A DNA stretch of 51,635 nucleotides from Paenibacillus sp. (GTDB lineage: Bacteria; Bacillota; Bacilli; Paenibacillales; NBRC-103111). The stretch lies in NCBI GenBank assembly GCA_031180825.1, contig JAPSLM010000018.1, positions 1 through 51,635 of the forward strand, written 5' to 3'. The position numbers and the translations under genes were made by a program. Below are positions 30,079 through 39,831 of this stretch, piece after piece. The notes under the pieces were generated by a model. That model was not told where the DNA came from and searched no databases. It saw nothing but the letters and a program-made list of their open reading frames with translations. Within the stretch, counting starts at the first letter, position 1. Every line of letters begins with the position of its first letter.

Positions 30079-30126
30079 ACAATCCGGCCCAAAACCGTAA
30101 GGTTTCGACAGCCGGAGTCGTGTGGT
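30079..30126 (-). terminator. Hairpin behind prs
   Basis: On the minus strand CACA, TCCGGC and AAACC pair with GGTTT, GCCGGA and TGTG. The stem is stable but lacks a clear T run, so termination is not certain. Confidence 0.4.
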
Positions 30127-30134
30127 AAAAATTA

Positions 30135-31085
30135 TTATACGCCGCCGTATTTAAACAGCGAGCTGAGCGAGCCGCCGGACATGATGATGTTGATCGCGTC
30201 CGAAAGCAGATGGGCAACGGAGAGCACCCGGAATCGGTTCGGATGGCTGTCCGGAATAGCGATGGAGTCCGTAATGACGACTTCTTTAATGTTCGGATGA
30301 TCCAACCGCTGCAAGGCCGGGCCGGAGAATACCGGGTGGGTCGCACAGACGTAAGCGTCGTGAGCCCCGCGTTCCTTCAGGCCTTCCACGACGTTGACGA
30401 TGGTCGAGCCGGTATCGATCAGATCCTCGATGATGATCGGCGTGCGGCCGGCTACGTCCCCGATGACATGCGTAATGACCGCTTCGTTGTGAGCGGGTCT
30501 TTTCTTGATCATCATCGCAAACGGCGCATCAAGGATGTTCGCCATCTTCTCGGCCGTCGTCGCGCGTCCCGCGTCCGGGGAAACGATGATTGGGTTTTGA
30601 ATGTTAAGCTTTTTAATATAATCGCTGACCAAATCCAGCGCCGTCAAATGATCCACAGGAATGTTGAAGAAGCCTTGAATTGCCGGGGCATGCAGATCGA
30701 TCGTGATGACACGGTCCGCACCCGCCGCCGTCAGCAGGTCCGCCACCAGCTTGGCCGAGATCGGTTCCCGAGGCGCGGCTTTGCGCTCTTGGCGGGAATA
30801 ACCATAGTAAGGGACGACAAGATTGATCGTTCTCGCCGAAGCCCGTTTGGCGGCGTCCATCATCACGAGAAGCTCCATGAAATTCTCGTTGATCGGATGA
30901 GAGAACGTTTGCACCAGAAACACGTCGCAGTTCCGGATGCTTTCTTCGTAGAGACAATAAATTTCCCCGCTCTTGAATCGGGAAAGCTTGATTTTGCCGA
31001 GCGGCACTTTAAGCTCTTCGCATATGCGCTCCGCCAGTTTCGGGTTGGACGAACCCGAGAAAATCTTCATTTTGTCGCTGTACAT
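30135..31085 (-). CDS. prs: Ribose-phosphate pyrophosphokinase
   Basis: A 316-residue enzyme that makes PRPP from ribose 5-phosphate and ATP. It has the conserved SRFKSGEIYCLYEESIR, the catalytic flexible loop YSRQERKAAPREPISAK, DLHAPAIQGFFNIPVD and the PRPP-binding IIIEDLIDTGSTI. It lies at the end of the histidine gene run, and PRPP is the substrate of HisG, so linkage to the pathway makes sense. Bacillus keeps its main prs elsewhere, so this may be a second, pathway-dedicated copy. Confidence 0.95.
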   Translation of the reverse strand: MYSDKMKIFSGSSNPKLAERICEELKVPLGKIKLSRFKSGEIYCLYEESIRNCDVFLVQTFSHPINENFMELLVMMDAAKRASARTINLVVPYYGYSRQERKAAPREPISAKLVADLLTAAGADRVITIDLHAPAIQGFFNIPVDHLTALDLVSDYIKKLNIQNPIIVSPDAGRATTAEKMANILDAPFAMMIKKRPAHNEAVITHVIGDVAGRTPIIIEDLIDTGSTIVNVVEGLKERGAHDAYVCATHPVFSGPALQRLDHPNIKEVVITDSIAIPDSHPNRFRVLSVAHLLSDAINIIMSGGSLSSLFKYGGV

Positions 31086-31195
31086 GGTTACCTCCGCTTT
31101 TGCTTATGTTACAATGGGTCATTCGACGATGGATGGACCTTCAAAAAGGCTCCGGTTGGCCGGTTTACACAATATTTAAAATGCCCACGTCCCCA

Positions 31196-32023
31196 TTATA
31201 CATGAAATGAAGCGAATCCAATAGGCACCATGGCGCGTTTCCTGCTTTTAAATGTGGCTAATTCGTTAAATCCTGCCTGCCGCAGCAGATCGGTTGCCTG
31301 ATCAAGGTACTGTGCGAGCCGGTCCGGCTGGTGCGCGTCCGATCCGAGCGTTACAGGAATTCCCAGCTCGCGGGCGTACTCCAGCATGCGTCGGCTTGGG
31401 AACATTTCCCCCGCAGGCATGCGCAAGCCCGATGCATTCAGCTCGATGGCCATGCCTGCCTCCCGGACGGCTTCCAGCGCCTGACGCTCCAAGTGCTCCA
31501 CGCTCTGCTCCGGCTTGAACCCGAATCGCTTGATCACGTCGATATGCCCGATGTAGTCGTAGAAGCCGGTCTGGCACGCTTTGCAGACGGCGTCGTAATA
31601 TTGAACGTAGACCTCGTAGGCGTCCCGCTCCTTCCAGCCGTCCGTCTGCCGGTGATCCGTAATGTCCCATTCGCCTAGAAAATGAACGGACCCGATCACA
31701 TAATCCCACGGATAGGCTTTGATGATCCGCTCGATCTCCGCTTCGTACCCTTCGATATAATCGCCTTCAAGTCCGACCCGGATGTCGATCCGATCTTTGT
31801 ATTTATGCTGCAAGCGCAGCGCTTCTTCCACATAATTCGGCAGTTCGTCCATCGGCATGGCCATGCCCGGATAATAGGAAGCCGGGTCCACATGCAGCAA
31901 GGGCATGTGATCGGACAGCCCCAATTGGGTCAATCCGATCTCAATGCCCTTCAGCACGTACTCCTCCAGCTCTCCCGACGCATGTCCGCACCGCACGTGG
32001 TGCGTATGATAATCGATGCGCAT
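31196..32023 (-). CDS. hisJ: Histidinol-phosphatase (PHP family)
   Basis: A 275-residue metal-dependent phosphatase that makes histidinol, step eight of histidine synthesis. The PHP motifs are DYHTHHVRCGHASGE, LGLSDHMP, EGDYIEG, GSVHFLG and GSDAHQPDRLA, which supply the metal ligands. The ATG follows AAAGGAG. It lies behind hisIE, in the same direction. Confidence 0.94.
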   Translation of the reverse strand: MRIDYHTHHVRCGHASGELEEYVLKGIEIGLTQLGLSDHMPLLHVDPASYYPGMAMPMDELPNYVEEALRLQHKYKDRIDIRVGLEGDYIEGYEAEIERIIKAYPWDYVIGSVHFLGEWDITDHRQTDGWKERDAYEVYVQYYDAVCKACQTGFYDYIGHIDVIKRFGFKPEQSVEHLERQALEAVREAGMAIELNASGLRMPAGEMFPSRRMLEYARELGIPVTLGSDAHQPDRLAQYLDQATDLLRQAGFNELATFKSRKRAMVPIGFASFHV

Positions 32024-32091
32024 CGAGCGTGTTCTCCTTTTCAGCGGAAGAGGGCGGCAGGGCCATGCGGCCTGCCCCTCCTTCGTCGCCG

Positions 32092-32775
32092 TTATTTTTT
32101 GTTATTGTGGCGGCAGTCCAGCTCGCGCATAACCTCGTCCAGCGGCAGCTTCGCTTCGCGCAGCAGCACCATCAGATGGAAAATCAGGTCGCTCGCTTCG
32201 TACCGCAGCTCGTCGTTATCGCGGTTTTTGGCCGCGATGATGACCTCGGCCGTTTCCTCGCCGACTTTTTTCAATATTTTATCGATGCCTTTTTCAAATA
32301 AATACGTCGTGTACGCGCCTTCCGGACGTTCCGCGTCGCGCTGCGCGATCACCGACTCCAGTCGGCCGAGCATGGCAAAACGGTCCGCGGACTGCGATTC
32401 CGCTGCCGCTTCCCTGCCGTCCGCCAAAGCCCCGGGCTTCACTTCGTTGTGGAAGCAGCTATAACGCCCGGTATGACAAGCCGGACCTGTTTGATCCACA
32501 AGCACCAGCAGCGTGTCGCCGTCGCAATCGTATTTCAAAGCCTTGACCTTCTGCACATGGCCGGACGTCGCGCCCTTATGCCACAGCTCGCCGCGCGAAC
32601 GGCTCCAAAACCACGTTTCGCCCGATTCCAGCGTCCGCTTCAGCGACTCCTGATTCATGTAGGCCATCATCAGCACGTCTTTGCTTGCCGCATCCTGCAC
32701 GATGGCCGGCACGAGGCCGCTCGCGTCCCATTTGATGGCCGCATCCTCTAAGGTTCCTGCCGTTTGCCCGCTCAC
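32092..32775 (-). CDS. hisIE: Bifunctional phosphoribosyl-AMP cyclohydrolase/phosphoribosyl-ATP pyrophosphatase
   Basis: A 227-residue fusion. The HisI half has [29 protein letters not shown] and the zinc cysteines in DCDGDTLLV and [12 protein letters not shown]. The HisE half has [19 protein letters not shown] sequence ([20 protein letters not shown]). A linker rich in Ala and Glu joins them. It catalyses steps two and three of the pathway. The GTG start overlaps the hisF stop (GTGA), indicating coupling. Confidence 0.96.
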   Translation of the reverse strand: MSGQTAGTLEDAAIKWDASGLVPAIVQDAASKDVLMMAYMNQESLKRTLESGETWFWSRSRGELWHKGATSGHVQKVKALKYDCDGDTLLVLVDQTGPACHTGRYSCFHNEVKPGALADGREAAAESQSADRFAMLGRLESVIAQRDAERPEGAYTTYLFEKGIDKILKKVGEETAEVIIAAKNRDNDELRYEASDLIFHLMVLLREAKLPLDEVMRELDCRHNNKK

Positions 32776-33530
32776 CGGACTTCCACTCCTTTATGCCTGA
32801 GGTCGTCCTTAACCTCTCGGATCGTCATCTCTTTATAGTGAAAAATGGTGGCGGCCAGTCCTGCGTCCGCCTTGCCCTCCGCAAACACGTCGTAAAAGTG
32901 CTCCTTCTTGCCCGCCCCGCCGGAAGCGATCACCGGAATCGATACGAGCTCCGAAACCGCCCGGGTGAGCCGCAGGTCAAAGCCGTCCTTCGTGCCGTCC
33001 GCATCCATGCTCGTCAGCAAAATTTCGCCGGCGCCGAGCTCTTCGATCCGCTTGGCCCATTCGAGCGCCCGGATGCCCGTAGCGTTGCGGCCGCCGTGGG
33101 TGACCACTTCCCATTCGTTCCACTCCGGGTTGTACCGGGCGTCGATCGCCACGACGATGCATTGCGAGCCGAAGCGGCGCGCCCCGTCGGACACGAGCTG
33201 GGGATTGCGGACCGCGGCCGTGTTAATGCCGATTTTGTCCGCGCCCGCCCGCAGCAGCCGCTTCATGTCGTCCACGCTCGATATTCCGCCGCCGACCGTG
33301 AACGGGATCGTGACTTGGCCGGCCGTCTGCTGCACGACGTTGACCATCGTCGCCCGTCCCTCATGGGAGGCGGAGATGTCCAGGAACACCAGTTCGTCGG
33401 CTCCTTCGCGGTCGTAGAGCGATGCGAGCTCGACCGGATCGCCGGCATCGCGCAAATTGACAAAATTGACTCCCTTGACGACCCGCCCGTCCTTGACGTC
33501 GAGACAAGGGATGATCCGTTTGGCCAGCAT
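32772..33530 (-). CDS. hisF: Imidazole glycerol phosphate synthase, cyclase subunit
   Basis: A 252-residue TIM barrel that, with HisH, closes the imidazole ring and releases AICAR. Key Asp residues lie in [17 protein letters not shown] and [15 protein letters not shown]. The ATG follows AAGGGGGAAGG. It stands between hisA and hisIE. Confidence 0.97.
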   Translation of the reverse strand: MLAKRIIPCLDVKDGRVVKGVNFVNLRDAGDPVELASLYDREGADELVFLDISASHEGRATMVNVVQQTAGQVTIPFTVGGGISSVDDMKRLLRAGADKIGINTAAVRNPQLVSDGARRFGSQCIVVAIDARYNPEWNEWEVVTHGGRNATGIRALEWAKRIEELGAGEILLTSMDADGTKDGFDLRLTRAVSELVSIPVIASGGAGKKEHFYDVFAEGKADAGLAATIFHYKEMTIREVKDDLRHKGVEVR

Positions 33531-33551
33531 ATGCCTTCCCCCTTTCTGCCA

Positions 33552-34280
33552 TTACACCCGTCCGTGCGCTTCCTCCAGCTTGATGCTGCCGGTATACAGC
33601 GCCTTGCCGACGATCGCGCCGCCTACGCCGTCCGCCGCATGCTGCGCCAGCCGCTCCAGATCCTCGTAACGGCTTACGCCGCCGGAAGCGATCACCGACT
33701 GCCCCGATACCTTCGCCAAATGGACGATCGCTTCCACGTTCGGACCGCCCATCATGCCGTCGCGCGAAATGTCGGTAAAAATAAACGTCTTCGCGCCTTC
33801 CTTCGCCAGCTCTGCGGCAAGCTCATCCGCTTTGACCGCGGACGTTTCGAGCCAGCCGCGAGTCGCCACATACCCGTCCCGGGCGTCGATGCCGATAGCG
33901 ACTTTGTCCCCGTGCTTCTGAAGCACCCGGCTCACAAAGTCGCGGTTTTCGATCGCCGCCGTCCCGAGAATGATGCGCGAAACGCCGAGCGACAAAATAT
34001 GATCCACGTCCGCTTCCGTGCGCAAGCCGCCTCCGAGCTGAACCGGAACGTTAACGGCCTTGGCGATCTCGCCGACCAGCTTGTCGTTGACCGGGTAGCC
34101 CGCCTTCGCTCCGTCCAAATCGACGAGATGAATCCATTTGGCCCCTTGGGCTTCCCAAGCTTTGGCGACCTCCAGCGGATTTTCGTTATATACGGTTTCC
34201 TGATTGTAATCGCCCTGAATCAGGCGCACGCACTTGCCCCCGCGAATGTCGATGGCGGGATAAATGATGAATGAAGACAT
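33552..34280 (-). CDS. hisA: ProFAR isomerase
   Basis: A 242-residue TIM barrel with [18 protein letters not shown] (catalytic Asp), [11 protein letters not shown] and [14 protein letters not shown]. It performs the fourth step of histidine synthesis. I start it at [11 protein letters not shown] (34280) behind TTGGAGG. The frame stays open upstream to 34403, but that extension is not conserved and would overlap hisH. A gap of about 100 bases parts it from hisH. Confidence 0.96.
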   Translation of the reverse strand: MSSFIIYPAIDIRGGKCVRLIQGDYNQETVYNENPLEVAKAWEAQGAKWIHLVDLDGAKAGYPVNDKLVGEIAKAVNVPVQLGGGLRTEADVDHILSLGVSRIILGTAAIENRDFVSRVLQKHGDKVAIGIDARDGYVATRGWLETSAVKADELAAELAKEGAKTFIFTDISRDGMMGGPNVEAIVHLAKVSGQSVIASGGVSRYEDLERLAQHAADGVGGAIVGKALYTGSIKLEEAHGRV

Positions 34281-34310
34281 GAAAACGTTCCTCCAACCTT
34301 GGAAATATGA

Positions 34311-34326
34311 ATCGCGCCGATCGTTT
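34311..34326. repeat. Short repeat shared with the glucokinase-rapZ gap
   Basis: ATCGCGCCGATCGTTT, one mismatch from 25809-25824, followed by GCCCGG and CCGG, which can pair. It occupies the hisH-hisA spacer inside the operon. Confidence 0.4.
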
Positions 34327-34380
34327 GAAAGCCAGGCCCGGCGTACCGGAGCCAAGCGCATGGCGGCTGGCGAAGCGCGT

Positions 34381-34989
34381 CTATTTTCGCGTACACAGCG
34401 CAAGAAAATTACCGAGCAGCTTCATGCCGACGCTGCCGCTTTTCTCGGGGTGAAACTGCATCCCGAATACGTTGTTGCGGCCGACAATGGCCGTCACCTG
34501 CTGATGGTAATCCGTCACCGCCAGCAGATCGCCCGGCTGCTCCAGCTTTACGTGAAACGAGTGGACAAAGTACACGTGCCCCTCTTCTACCTCTTCAAAC
34601 AGCGGGCTTTCCTGCCGGAATTCGAGTTTGTTCCACCCCATATGAGGTACCTTATAATCGCCTTGGAAGCGGACGACGTCGCCGGGCAGCAGGTTCAGCC
34701 CCTCATGCAGGCCATGCTCCTCGCTGCGGGTAAACAAAAGCTGCATGCCCAGGCAGATGCCGAGCAGCGGCTTGCCGCTTGCCGCATAACGCTGGACGGC
34801 CGCATCCAGCTTCGATTCGCGCAGATGGTCCATCGCGTCGCCGAACGCCCCGACACCGGGAAGAATGGCTCCTTCCGCCCGAAGCAATTCCTGCTCGTCC
34901 GAAACGATGACGCCGCGGTAACCGAGCCGTTCCACCGCCGAAGCGACGCTGTGCAGGTTGCCCATGCCGTAATCGATGATGGCGATCAT
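34381..34989 (-). CDS. hisH: Imidazole glycerol phosphate synthase, glutaminase subunit
   Basis: A 202-residue class I amidotransferase that gives HisF ammonia from glutamine. The nucleophile Cys is in [12 protein letters not shown] and the catalytic His/Glu pair is in [10 protein letters not shown]. The ATG lies directly behind the hisB stop, with the SD inside hisB. Confidence 0.97.
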   Translation of the reverse strand: MIAIIDYGMGNLHSVASAVERLGYRGVIVSDEQELLRAEGAILPGVGAFGDAMDHLRESKLDAAVQRYAASGKPLLGICLGMQLLFTRSEEHGLHEGLNLLPGDVVRFQGDYKVPHMGWNKLEFRQESPLFEEVEEGHVYFVHSFHVKLEQPGDLLAVTDYHQQVTAIVGRNNVFGMQFHPEKSGSVGMKLLGNFLALCTRK

Positions 34990-34992
34990 GGA

Positions 34993-35604
34993 TTACAGGA
35001 CCCCTTTCGTCGACGGCACGCCCTGTACGCGGGGATCGATGCTCGTCGCTTCGTCGAGCGCCCGTCCGAGCGCCTTGAATACCGCTTCGACCATATGGTG
35101 CGTGTTATGCCCGTAGTGTACGATCACATGCAGCGTAATCCGCGCTTCCAGCGCAAACTTCCACAAAAACTCGTGCACCAGCTCCGTCGTAAAGCTGCCG
35201 ACCGTCGCCGACGGATATTGGGCCCGGTACTCCAAATGCGGCCGGTTGCTGATATCGATCGCCACCTGCGCCAGCGCTTCGTCCATCGGGATAAATACGT
35301 TGGCGTACCGCTTGATTCCCTTCTTGTCGCCGAGCGCCTCGCGCAGCGTCTGTCCGAGGCAGATGCCGATATCCTCGACCGTATGGTGATCGTCGATCTC
35401 GACGTCGCCTTTGGCGTCCACCTTCAAATCGAACTGTCCATGCTTCGTGAACAGATCGAGCATATGATTCAAGAACGGCACATCCGTTTCGATCTCGGAT
35501 ACGCCGGTACCGTCTACGTTGAATGCGAGCCGGATGTCCGTCTCGTTCGTTTTGCGCGCGATTTCGGCCTGGCGCCCGGCCCCCTGTTGGTTTTGCTCAG
35601 CCAC
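34993..35604 (-). CDS. hisB: Imidazoleglycerol-phosphate dehydratase
   Basis: A 203-residue Mn enzyme with the paired metal motifs [21 protein letters not shown] and the later [15 protein letters not shown]. It is the single-function Gram-positive type, without a phosphatase domain, in line with the separate hisJ. A GTG start overlaps the hisD end, behind AAGGGG. Confidence 0.97.
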   Translation of the reverse strand: MAEQNQQGAGRQAEIARKTNETDIRLAFNVDGTGVSEIETDVPFLNHMLDLFTKHGQFDLKVDAKGDVEIDDHHTVEDIGICLGQTLREALGDKKGIKRYANVFIPMDEALAQVAIDISNRPHLEYRAQYPSATVGSFTTELVHEFLWKFALEARITLHVIVHYGHNTHHMVEAVFKALGRALDEATSIDPRVQGVPSTKGVL

Positions 35605-36886
35605 GCTGGTCCCCTTCTTTCCTCAAGCGAATTTCGATTGCCCGCGCATGCGCGTCCAGCCCTTCGTGACGGGCCAGCGTTATAATCTTCTCCCCATCGC
35701 GCAGCAGTGCTTCCTTGCTGTAATAAATGACGCTCGACTTTTTCAGAAAATCGTCTACGTTCAGCGGCGACGAGAACCGTGCCGTGCCGTTCGTCGGCAG
35801 CACGTGGTTCGGTCCCGCAAAATAGTCTCCCACCGGCTCCGAGCTGTAAGGCCCGAGGAAAATCGCCCCGGCATTCTCGATCCGGCTCAAATAATCGAAA
35901 GGCTCGCGCACGATGATTTCCAGATGCTCCGGCGCCAGCCGGTTCACGACGCAGACGCCTTCCGCGAGGCTGTCCACGGTCAGAATCGCGCCGTAATCGC
36001 GAATCGATTGCTCGGCAATACCGCGCCGCGGCAGCTCGCTCAGCTGACGGTCCACCTCCAGGCGGACCGCTTCGGCCAGCTCCTGCGACGGCGTGACGAG
36101 AATGGCCGAGGCCATCTCGTCGTGCTCGGCCTGCGACAGCAGGTCCGCCGCTACATAAGCGGCGTCCGCCGTCTCGTCCGCCAAGACGACGATCTCGCTC
36201 GGCCCGGCGATGCTGTCGATGTCCACCGCACCGAACACGCTGCGCTTCGCCAGCGCGACATAGATGTTGCCGGGGCCGACGATTTTGTCCGCCGCCGGAA
36301 TCGACTCCGTCCCGTACGCCAGCGCAGCTACCGCCTGCGCGCCGCCGACGCGGTAGATTTCGCGCACGCCCGCTTCCGCGGCCGCGACGAGGATGTGCGG
36401 GTCGATACCCTCCACCCCGGCCGTGGCTGGAGGCGTCACCATCACGATTTCGGGCACGCCTGCGACCTGCGCCGGAATCGCGTTCATCAGCACCGACGAC
36501 GGGTAAGCCGCCTTGCCGCCGGGCACATACAGTCCGACCCGGCGCAGCGGACGGATCACTTGGCCGAGAATGCTGCCGTCGGCTTGCAGATCCATCCACG
36601 AATTGCGCATTTGCTTCTCATGGAAGCGGCGCACATTTGCGGCCGCTTCGCGCAGCGCCGTCAGGAAGCTCTCGTCCACCTGCGCATAGGCCGCTTCAAT
36701 CTCCTCCTGCGCAACGCGCAGCTCCTCGATCTTGACGCCGTCAAACTGTTGTGCGAACTTGCGCAGCGCGGCATCCCCGTCCCGGCGCACCTCTTCGATG
36801 ATGCGCTTTACGCTTTCGTTTTGCTCGGGCGTGCCGTATTCGACCTCCCGCTGCAGCGAAAATTCCGATGCGGGCATTACTCTCAT
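35597..36886 (-). CDS. hisD: Histidinol dehydrogenase
   Basis: A 429-residue NAD-linked zinc enzyme for the last two oxidations to histidine. It has [52 protein letters not shown] and the ending region [14 protein letters not shown] start at [12 protein letters not shown] (36886) behind AAAGGAGG; nine upstream codons are unlikely to be used. It lies between hisG and hisB. Confidence 0.96.
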   Translation of the reverse strand: MRVMPASEFSLQREVEYGTPEQNESVKRIIEEVRRDGDAALRKFAQQFDGVKIEELRVAQEEIEAAYAQVDESFLTALREAAANVRRFHEKQMRNSWMDLQADGSILGQVIRPLRRVGLYVPGGKAAYPSSVLMNAIPAQVAGVPEIVMVTPPATAGVEGIDPHILVAAAEAGVREIYRVGGAQAVAALAYGTESIPAADKIVGPGNIYVALAKRSVFGAVDIDSIAGPSEIVVLADETADAAYVAADLLSQAEHDEMASAILVTPSQELAEAVRLEVDRQLSELPRRGIAEQSIRDYGAILTVDSLAEGVCVVNRLAPEHLEIIVREPFDYLSRIENAGAIFLGPYSSEPVGDYFAGPNHVLPTNGTARFSSPLNVDDFLKKSSVIYYSKEALLRDGEKIITLARHEGLDAHARAIEIRLRKEGDQRG

Positions 36887-36939
36887 GACCGCAGCCTCCT
36901 TTGATGTATGCAAATTCCTGATTCTCTCTTTCGGTAAGG

Positions 36940-37581
36940 CTATGCCTTTGCCGCCACAGCGGCAATAACCGGCTGCAGCCGGTCGCAGAGCGCCTGAATG
37001 GCGCCGTTTTTCATCCGGTAGCTGACGCGGTTGGCAATGAGCCGGCTCGTAATCGCAAAAATCTGCTCATGCTCAGCCAGCCCGTTTTCACGGATCGTGC
37101 TGCCGGTCTCCACCATATCGACGATCCGGTCCGCCAGGCCGATCAGCGGGGCCAGCTCGATCGAGCCGTTCAGCTTGATGACCTCCACCTGCTGCCCCCG
37201 TTCCCGAAAATATTGCGAGGCCACGTTCGGATATTTCGTCGCCACCCGCGGGTTCAGCGTCGGCTGCCAATCCGGCAGTCCTATGACGGACATGCGGCAG
37301 CGGGCAATCCCGAGGTCAAGCAGCTCATATACATCCCGGTTCTCCTCCATCAGCACGTCTTTGCCGACGACGCCGATATCCGCCACCCCGTATTCCACAT
37401 AGGTCGGCACGTCGACCGGCTTCGCCATGATGAACTCCATCCTCGCCTCCGGAACGGCAATAATCAGTTTGCGCGAGTCGTCCGTCTCTTCGGGGATATG
37501 GAGCCCCGCTTCGCGGAACAGCTTGGAAGCTTGTTTATAAATACGCCCTTTGGGCATGGCCACCTTCAATATTTCCTGCAT
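36940..37581 (-). CDS. hisG: ATP phosphoribosyltransferase, short form
   Basis: A 213-residue catalytic subunit of the first pathway enzyme. It has [12 protein letters not shown] at the start, [15 protein letters not shown], and the PRPP-binding [14 protein letters not shown]. The short form lacks the regulatory domain and needs HisZ, whose gene lies directly upstream. Confidence 0.96.
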   Translation of the reverse strand: MQEILKVAMPKGRIYKQASKLFREAGLHIPEETDDSRKLIIAVPEARMEFIMAKPVDVPTYVEYGVADIGVVGKDVLMEENRDVYELLDLGIARCRMSVIGLPDWQPTLNPRVATKYPNVASQYFRERGQQVEVIKLNGSIELAPLIGLADRIVDMVETGSTIRENGLAEHEQIFAITSRLIANRVSYRMKNGAIQALCDRLQPVIAAVAAKA

Positions 37582-37593
37582 GCGCTGCCCTCC

Positions 37594-38808
37594 TTACTCT
37601 GTAAACCGTATGATGTCGCTATAGCGGGAGCCGTACACCTGCAGCACGCCGTCTGCTTGCCGAATCGCATCCGGCCCTTGTTGTCCGTCTTCCAGAAGAC
37701 GCGTCTCCGCAATAAAACCTTCCCGTGAGCGGTACGCCCTTGCCTTAGCCAATGCCTCCGTCCGATGACGGTCCGTATAGACGATCAGCACGCGCTGCAG
37801 GGCTTCCTCCGTTTTGCTTTTTCCGATCACTTCGAGGATCCGGTTCGTCTTCAGCCCGAACCCCGTCGCCGGCGCCGGACGCCCGAACTGTGCCAGCAGG
37901 TTGTCGTATCGTCCCCCGCTGCATACGGGAAAGCCCAGGTCCGCAGCGTAGCCTTCGAACGTCATCCCCGTATAATACGAGAAATCGCCGATCATCGTCA
38001 GATCGATCAGCACATGCTCGCTGACGCCATACGCCTCCAGCACGTCCCAAATTTCGCACAGATGCGCAATCGCATGCTGGGCCACAGGGTCTTTTGTCAC
38101 CTGCCGCGCCTGACGGCAAATCTCCTGCCCGCCGCGCAGCCGGAGAATGCCTTCCAGCTCCTCCTGCACCTCGCGAGGAAGACCGAGCGACTTGATCGTC
38201 TCCCGGTAACCGACGTGGTCGCGGCTGAGCAGGCACGCTTTCAGCGCAGTCTGCGCGTCCTGACGCTGCCGCAGCGTCTCCTGGAACAAGCCGTTGAGGA
38301 AGCCCACATGGCCGAGGGCGATCTTGAACTGCTGCACACCGGCCGCCTGTAAACAAGCGATGGCCAGGGCGATCACTTCGGCATCGGCTTCGCTGGAAGC
38401 ATCGCCGATAAGCTCCACGCCCGTCTGGAAAAATTCCGCATCCCGTCCCGCCTCGGCTTCGAATGCCCGAAACACGTTCGCTTGATACGAGAGCCGCAGC
38501 GGAAACGGATGCTCCTTGAGCAGTGAGGAGGCGACGCGGGCGATCGGCGCAGTCATATCGGATCGCAGCACAAGGGTCGTGCCGTTCCGGTCCAGCAGCT
38601 TGAACAGCTTTTTGTCCTCCGTCGAGCTGGCGACCCCGACGGTATCATAATACTCGAGAGTAGGAGTAATAATTTCTCTATAGCCCCAGCGCTCCATGCA
38701 CTGCATGACTTTATATTCGATGCTGCGGAGCTTGGCCGCCGCTTCGGGGAGGTAATCTTTTACGCCTGTCGGCTTTTCAAACACCTTCGGTTTGGACACC
38801 GTCTTCAC
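37594..38808 (-). CDS. hisZ: ATP phosphoribosyltransferase regulatory subunit
   Basis: A 404-residue protein related to histidyl-tRNA synthetase. It has GVKDYLPEAAAKLRSIE, LRSDMTAPIARVA and GGRYDNLLAQFG, but lacks the anticodon-binding domain. It forms the octamer with short HisG and carries feedback inhibition. It is the first his gene. The reported GTG at 38808 overlaps a likely SD (AGCAGGGTGA), so translation may begin three codons later at another GTG. I found no T-box upstream. Confidence 0.93.
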   Translation of the reverse strand: MKTVSKPKVFEKPTGVKDYLPEAAAKLRSIEYKVMQCMERWGYREIITPTLEYYDTVGVASSTEDKKLFKLLDRNGTTLVLRSDMTAPIARVASSLLKEHPFPLRLSYQANVFRAFEAEAGRDAEFFQTGVELIGDASSEADAEVIALAIACLQAAGVQQFKIALGHVGFLNGLFQETLRQRQDAQTALKACLLSRDHVGYRETIKSLGLPREVQEELEGILRLRGGQEICRQARQVTKDPVAQHAIAHLCEIWDVLEAYGVSEHVLIDLTMIGDFSYYTGMTFEGYAADLGFPVCSGGRYDNLLAQFGRPAPATGFGLKTNRILEVIGKSKTEEALQRVLIVYTDRHRTEALAKARAYRSREGFIAETRLLEDGQQGPDAIRQADGVLQVYGSRYSDIIRFTE

Positions 38809-38923
38809 CCTGCTATCTCTAATTTTGCTTTAGTGCGCTACCATACTACCAAAATAAAGAATGTAATCGTAAGTTTATCACGGGAACGCTTGATTCGTCA
38901 ATGATCCGATTGCATGGAGCCTG

Positions 38924-38952
38924 TTGCGCGAATAAAGACAAGAGCATATAAT
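38924..38952 (+). promoter_or_regulatory. Promoter of the putative antitoxin RNA
   Basis: TTGCGC (38924-38929) and TATAAT (38947-38952) are exactly 17 bases apart, and no plus-strand gene follows. Confidence 0.65.
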
Positions 38953-38958
38953 AACAAT

Positions 38959-39092
38959 ACAAGGGAGCAACGGCTGCCACCGTGCTCCCGAGGTACAATA
39001 ACCGCTTCAAAGGCGGTCGGCTGAATAAGGAATGATCGTGAAATAGACCGTATTCCCTGTGTGATGGGCGGTCTATTTCTTTTTGTTTTGGA
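38959..39092 (+). ncRNA. Putative antisense RNA antitoxin
   Basis: A predicted transcript of about 130 bases. Hairpins in order: GGGAGCA with TGCTCCC, ACCGC with GCGGT, then the terminator GAAATAGACCG with CGGTCTATTTC followed by TTTTTGTTTT. Its 3' end overlaps the 3' end of the small toxin-like gene on the other strand, which is the usual layout of type I antitoxin RNAs in Gram-positive bacteria. It is predicted from the promoter and terminator alone. Confidence 0.6.
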
Positions 39093-39192
39093 TAAGAGCG
39101 ACGATGATGTTAACTACCAGCGTGAGCAGCGCAACAAGCAGCATCCCGAAGCCGATCATTAAAGTCAGCGTGTCCTTAACCTCCACAGGCAT
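39073..39192 (-). CDS. Putative holin-like type I toxin
   Basis: A frame of 39 codons (37 if it starts at the GTG at 39186) encoding a single membrane helix: EVKDTLTLMIGFGML, then LVALLTLVVNIIVALI and a basic QNKKK tail. This is the pattern of the small holin-like toxins of Bacillales (TxpA and BsrG type), which depolarise or damage the membrane. The SD GGGAGG is 8 bases before the GTG and only 2 before the ATG at 39192, so GTG is preferred. The SD lies in a hairpin (39196-39209). Confidence 0.7.
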   Translation of the reverse strand: MPVEVKDTLTLMIGFGMLLVALLTLVVNIIVALIQNKKK

Positions 39193-39195
39193 CAC

Positions 39196-39223
39196 CTCCC
39201 TTCCGGGAGATTAGCCGACCGCC
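39196..39223 (-). promoter_or_regulatory. SD-masking hairpin and long-range pairing element in the toxin leader
   Basis: On the minus strand CTCCC, GGAA, GGGAG forms a tetraloop hairpin that hides the SD. Just upstream GGCGGTCGGCT (complement of 39213-39223) is perfectly complementary to AGCCGACCGCC near the 3' end of the same transcript (complement of 39011-39021). That gives an 11-pair 5'-3' interaction. Confidence 0.6.
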
Positions 39224-39255
39224 CTTGCAAGCCTTTTTTTTATTGTACAAGCCGT

Positions 39256-39284
39256 ATTATAGAGCATAATGTTAACTTTTGCAA
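39256..39284 (-). promoter_or_regulatory. Promoter of the putative toxin mRNA
   Basis: On the minus strand TTGCAA (39279-39284) and TATAAT (39256-39261) are 17 bases apart, giving a leader of about 57 bases. Confidence 0.7.
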
Positions 39285-39324
39285 AATATTAAATTCGCTA
39301 TTTGTAAAAAATTCTGCCGACTCA

Positions 39325-39828
39325 TCATTCCGGCTCCGTTTTGCGCACATCCTCCCGGATCACCCGAAGCGGATTCCCCGCCACAAAGCTGTACGGCGCC
39401 ACGTCTTTATGCACGACCGAGCCGGCGCCCACAATCGCATGATCGCCGATCGTCACTCCGGGCAAAATCGTCGTATTCGCTCCGATCATCACATGAGAGC
39501 CGATCTTCACCCGGCCGAGCCGGTATTCCTTGATCAAATATTCATGCGTCAAAATCGTCGAATTGTAACCGATAATCGTGTTGTCCCCAACCTCGATCTT
39601 CTCCGGAAAAAAAACATCCACCATCACCATCAACGCAAAGGAGGCATGCTCCCCTACCTTCATTCCCAGCACACGTCGGTAAATCCACCGTTTCAGCGGC
39701 AAGGAGGGAGCATACCTGGAAATCTGAATAAAAATAAAATTGCGGACCGCCTTGAAACGGCTGATCGTCTTATAAACCTGCCACAGCGAGTTCGGCCCTT
39801 CCACCGGATATTTCTCCGTGTTTCTCAA
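39325..39828 (-). CDS. Hexapeptide-repeat acyltransferase (YvoF-like)
   Basis: A 167-residue left-handed beta-helix protein with repeats such as IGSHVMIGANTTILPGVTIG and the conserved GAGSVVHKDVAPYSFVAGNP typical of maltose/galactoside O-acetyltransferases. The acceptor is unknown. A TTG start (39828) lies behind GAGGGG, next to the ppaX stop. The order hprK-lgt-ppaX-acyltransferase is the same as in Bacillus. Confidence 0.85.
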   Translation of the reverse strand: MRNTEKYPVEGPNSLWQVYKTISRFKAVRNFIFIQISRYAPSLPLKRWIYRRVLGMKVGEHASFALMVMVDVFFPEKIEVGDNTIIGYNSTILTHEYLIKEYRLGRVKIGSHVMIGANTTILPGVTIGDHAIVGAGSVVHKDVAPYSFVAGNPLRVIREDVRKTEPE

Positions 39829-39831
39829 GCG

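Noticed and set aside
38809..38923. Search for a T-box or His leader peptide ahead of hisZ
   Set aside because: No T-box sequence, no run of His codons and no terminator-antiterminator pair are visible in this short stretch.
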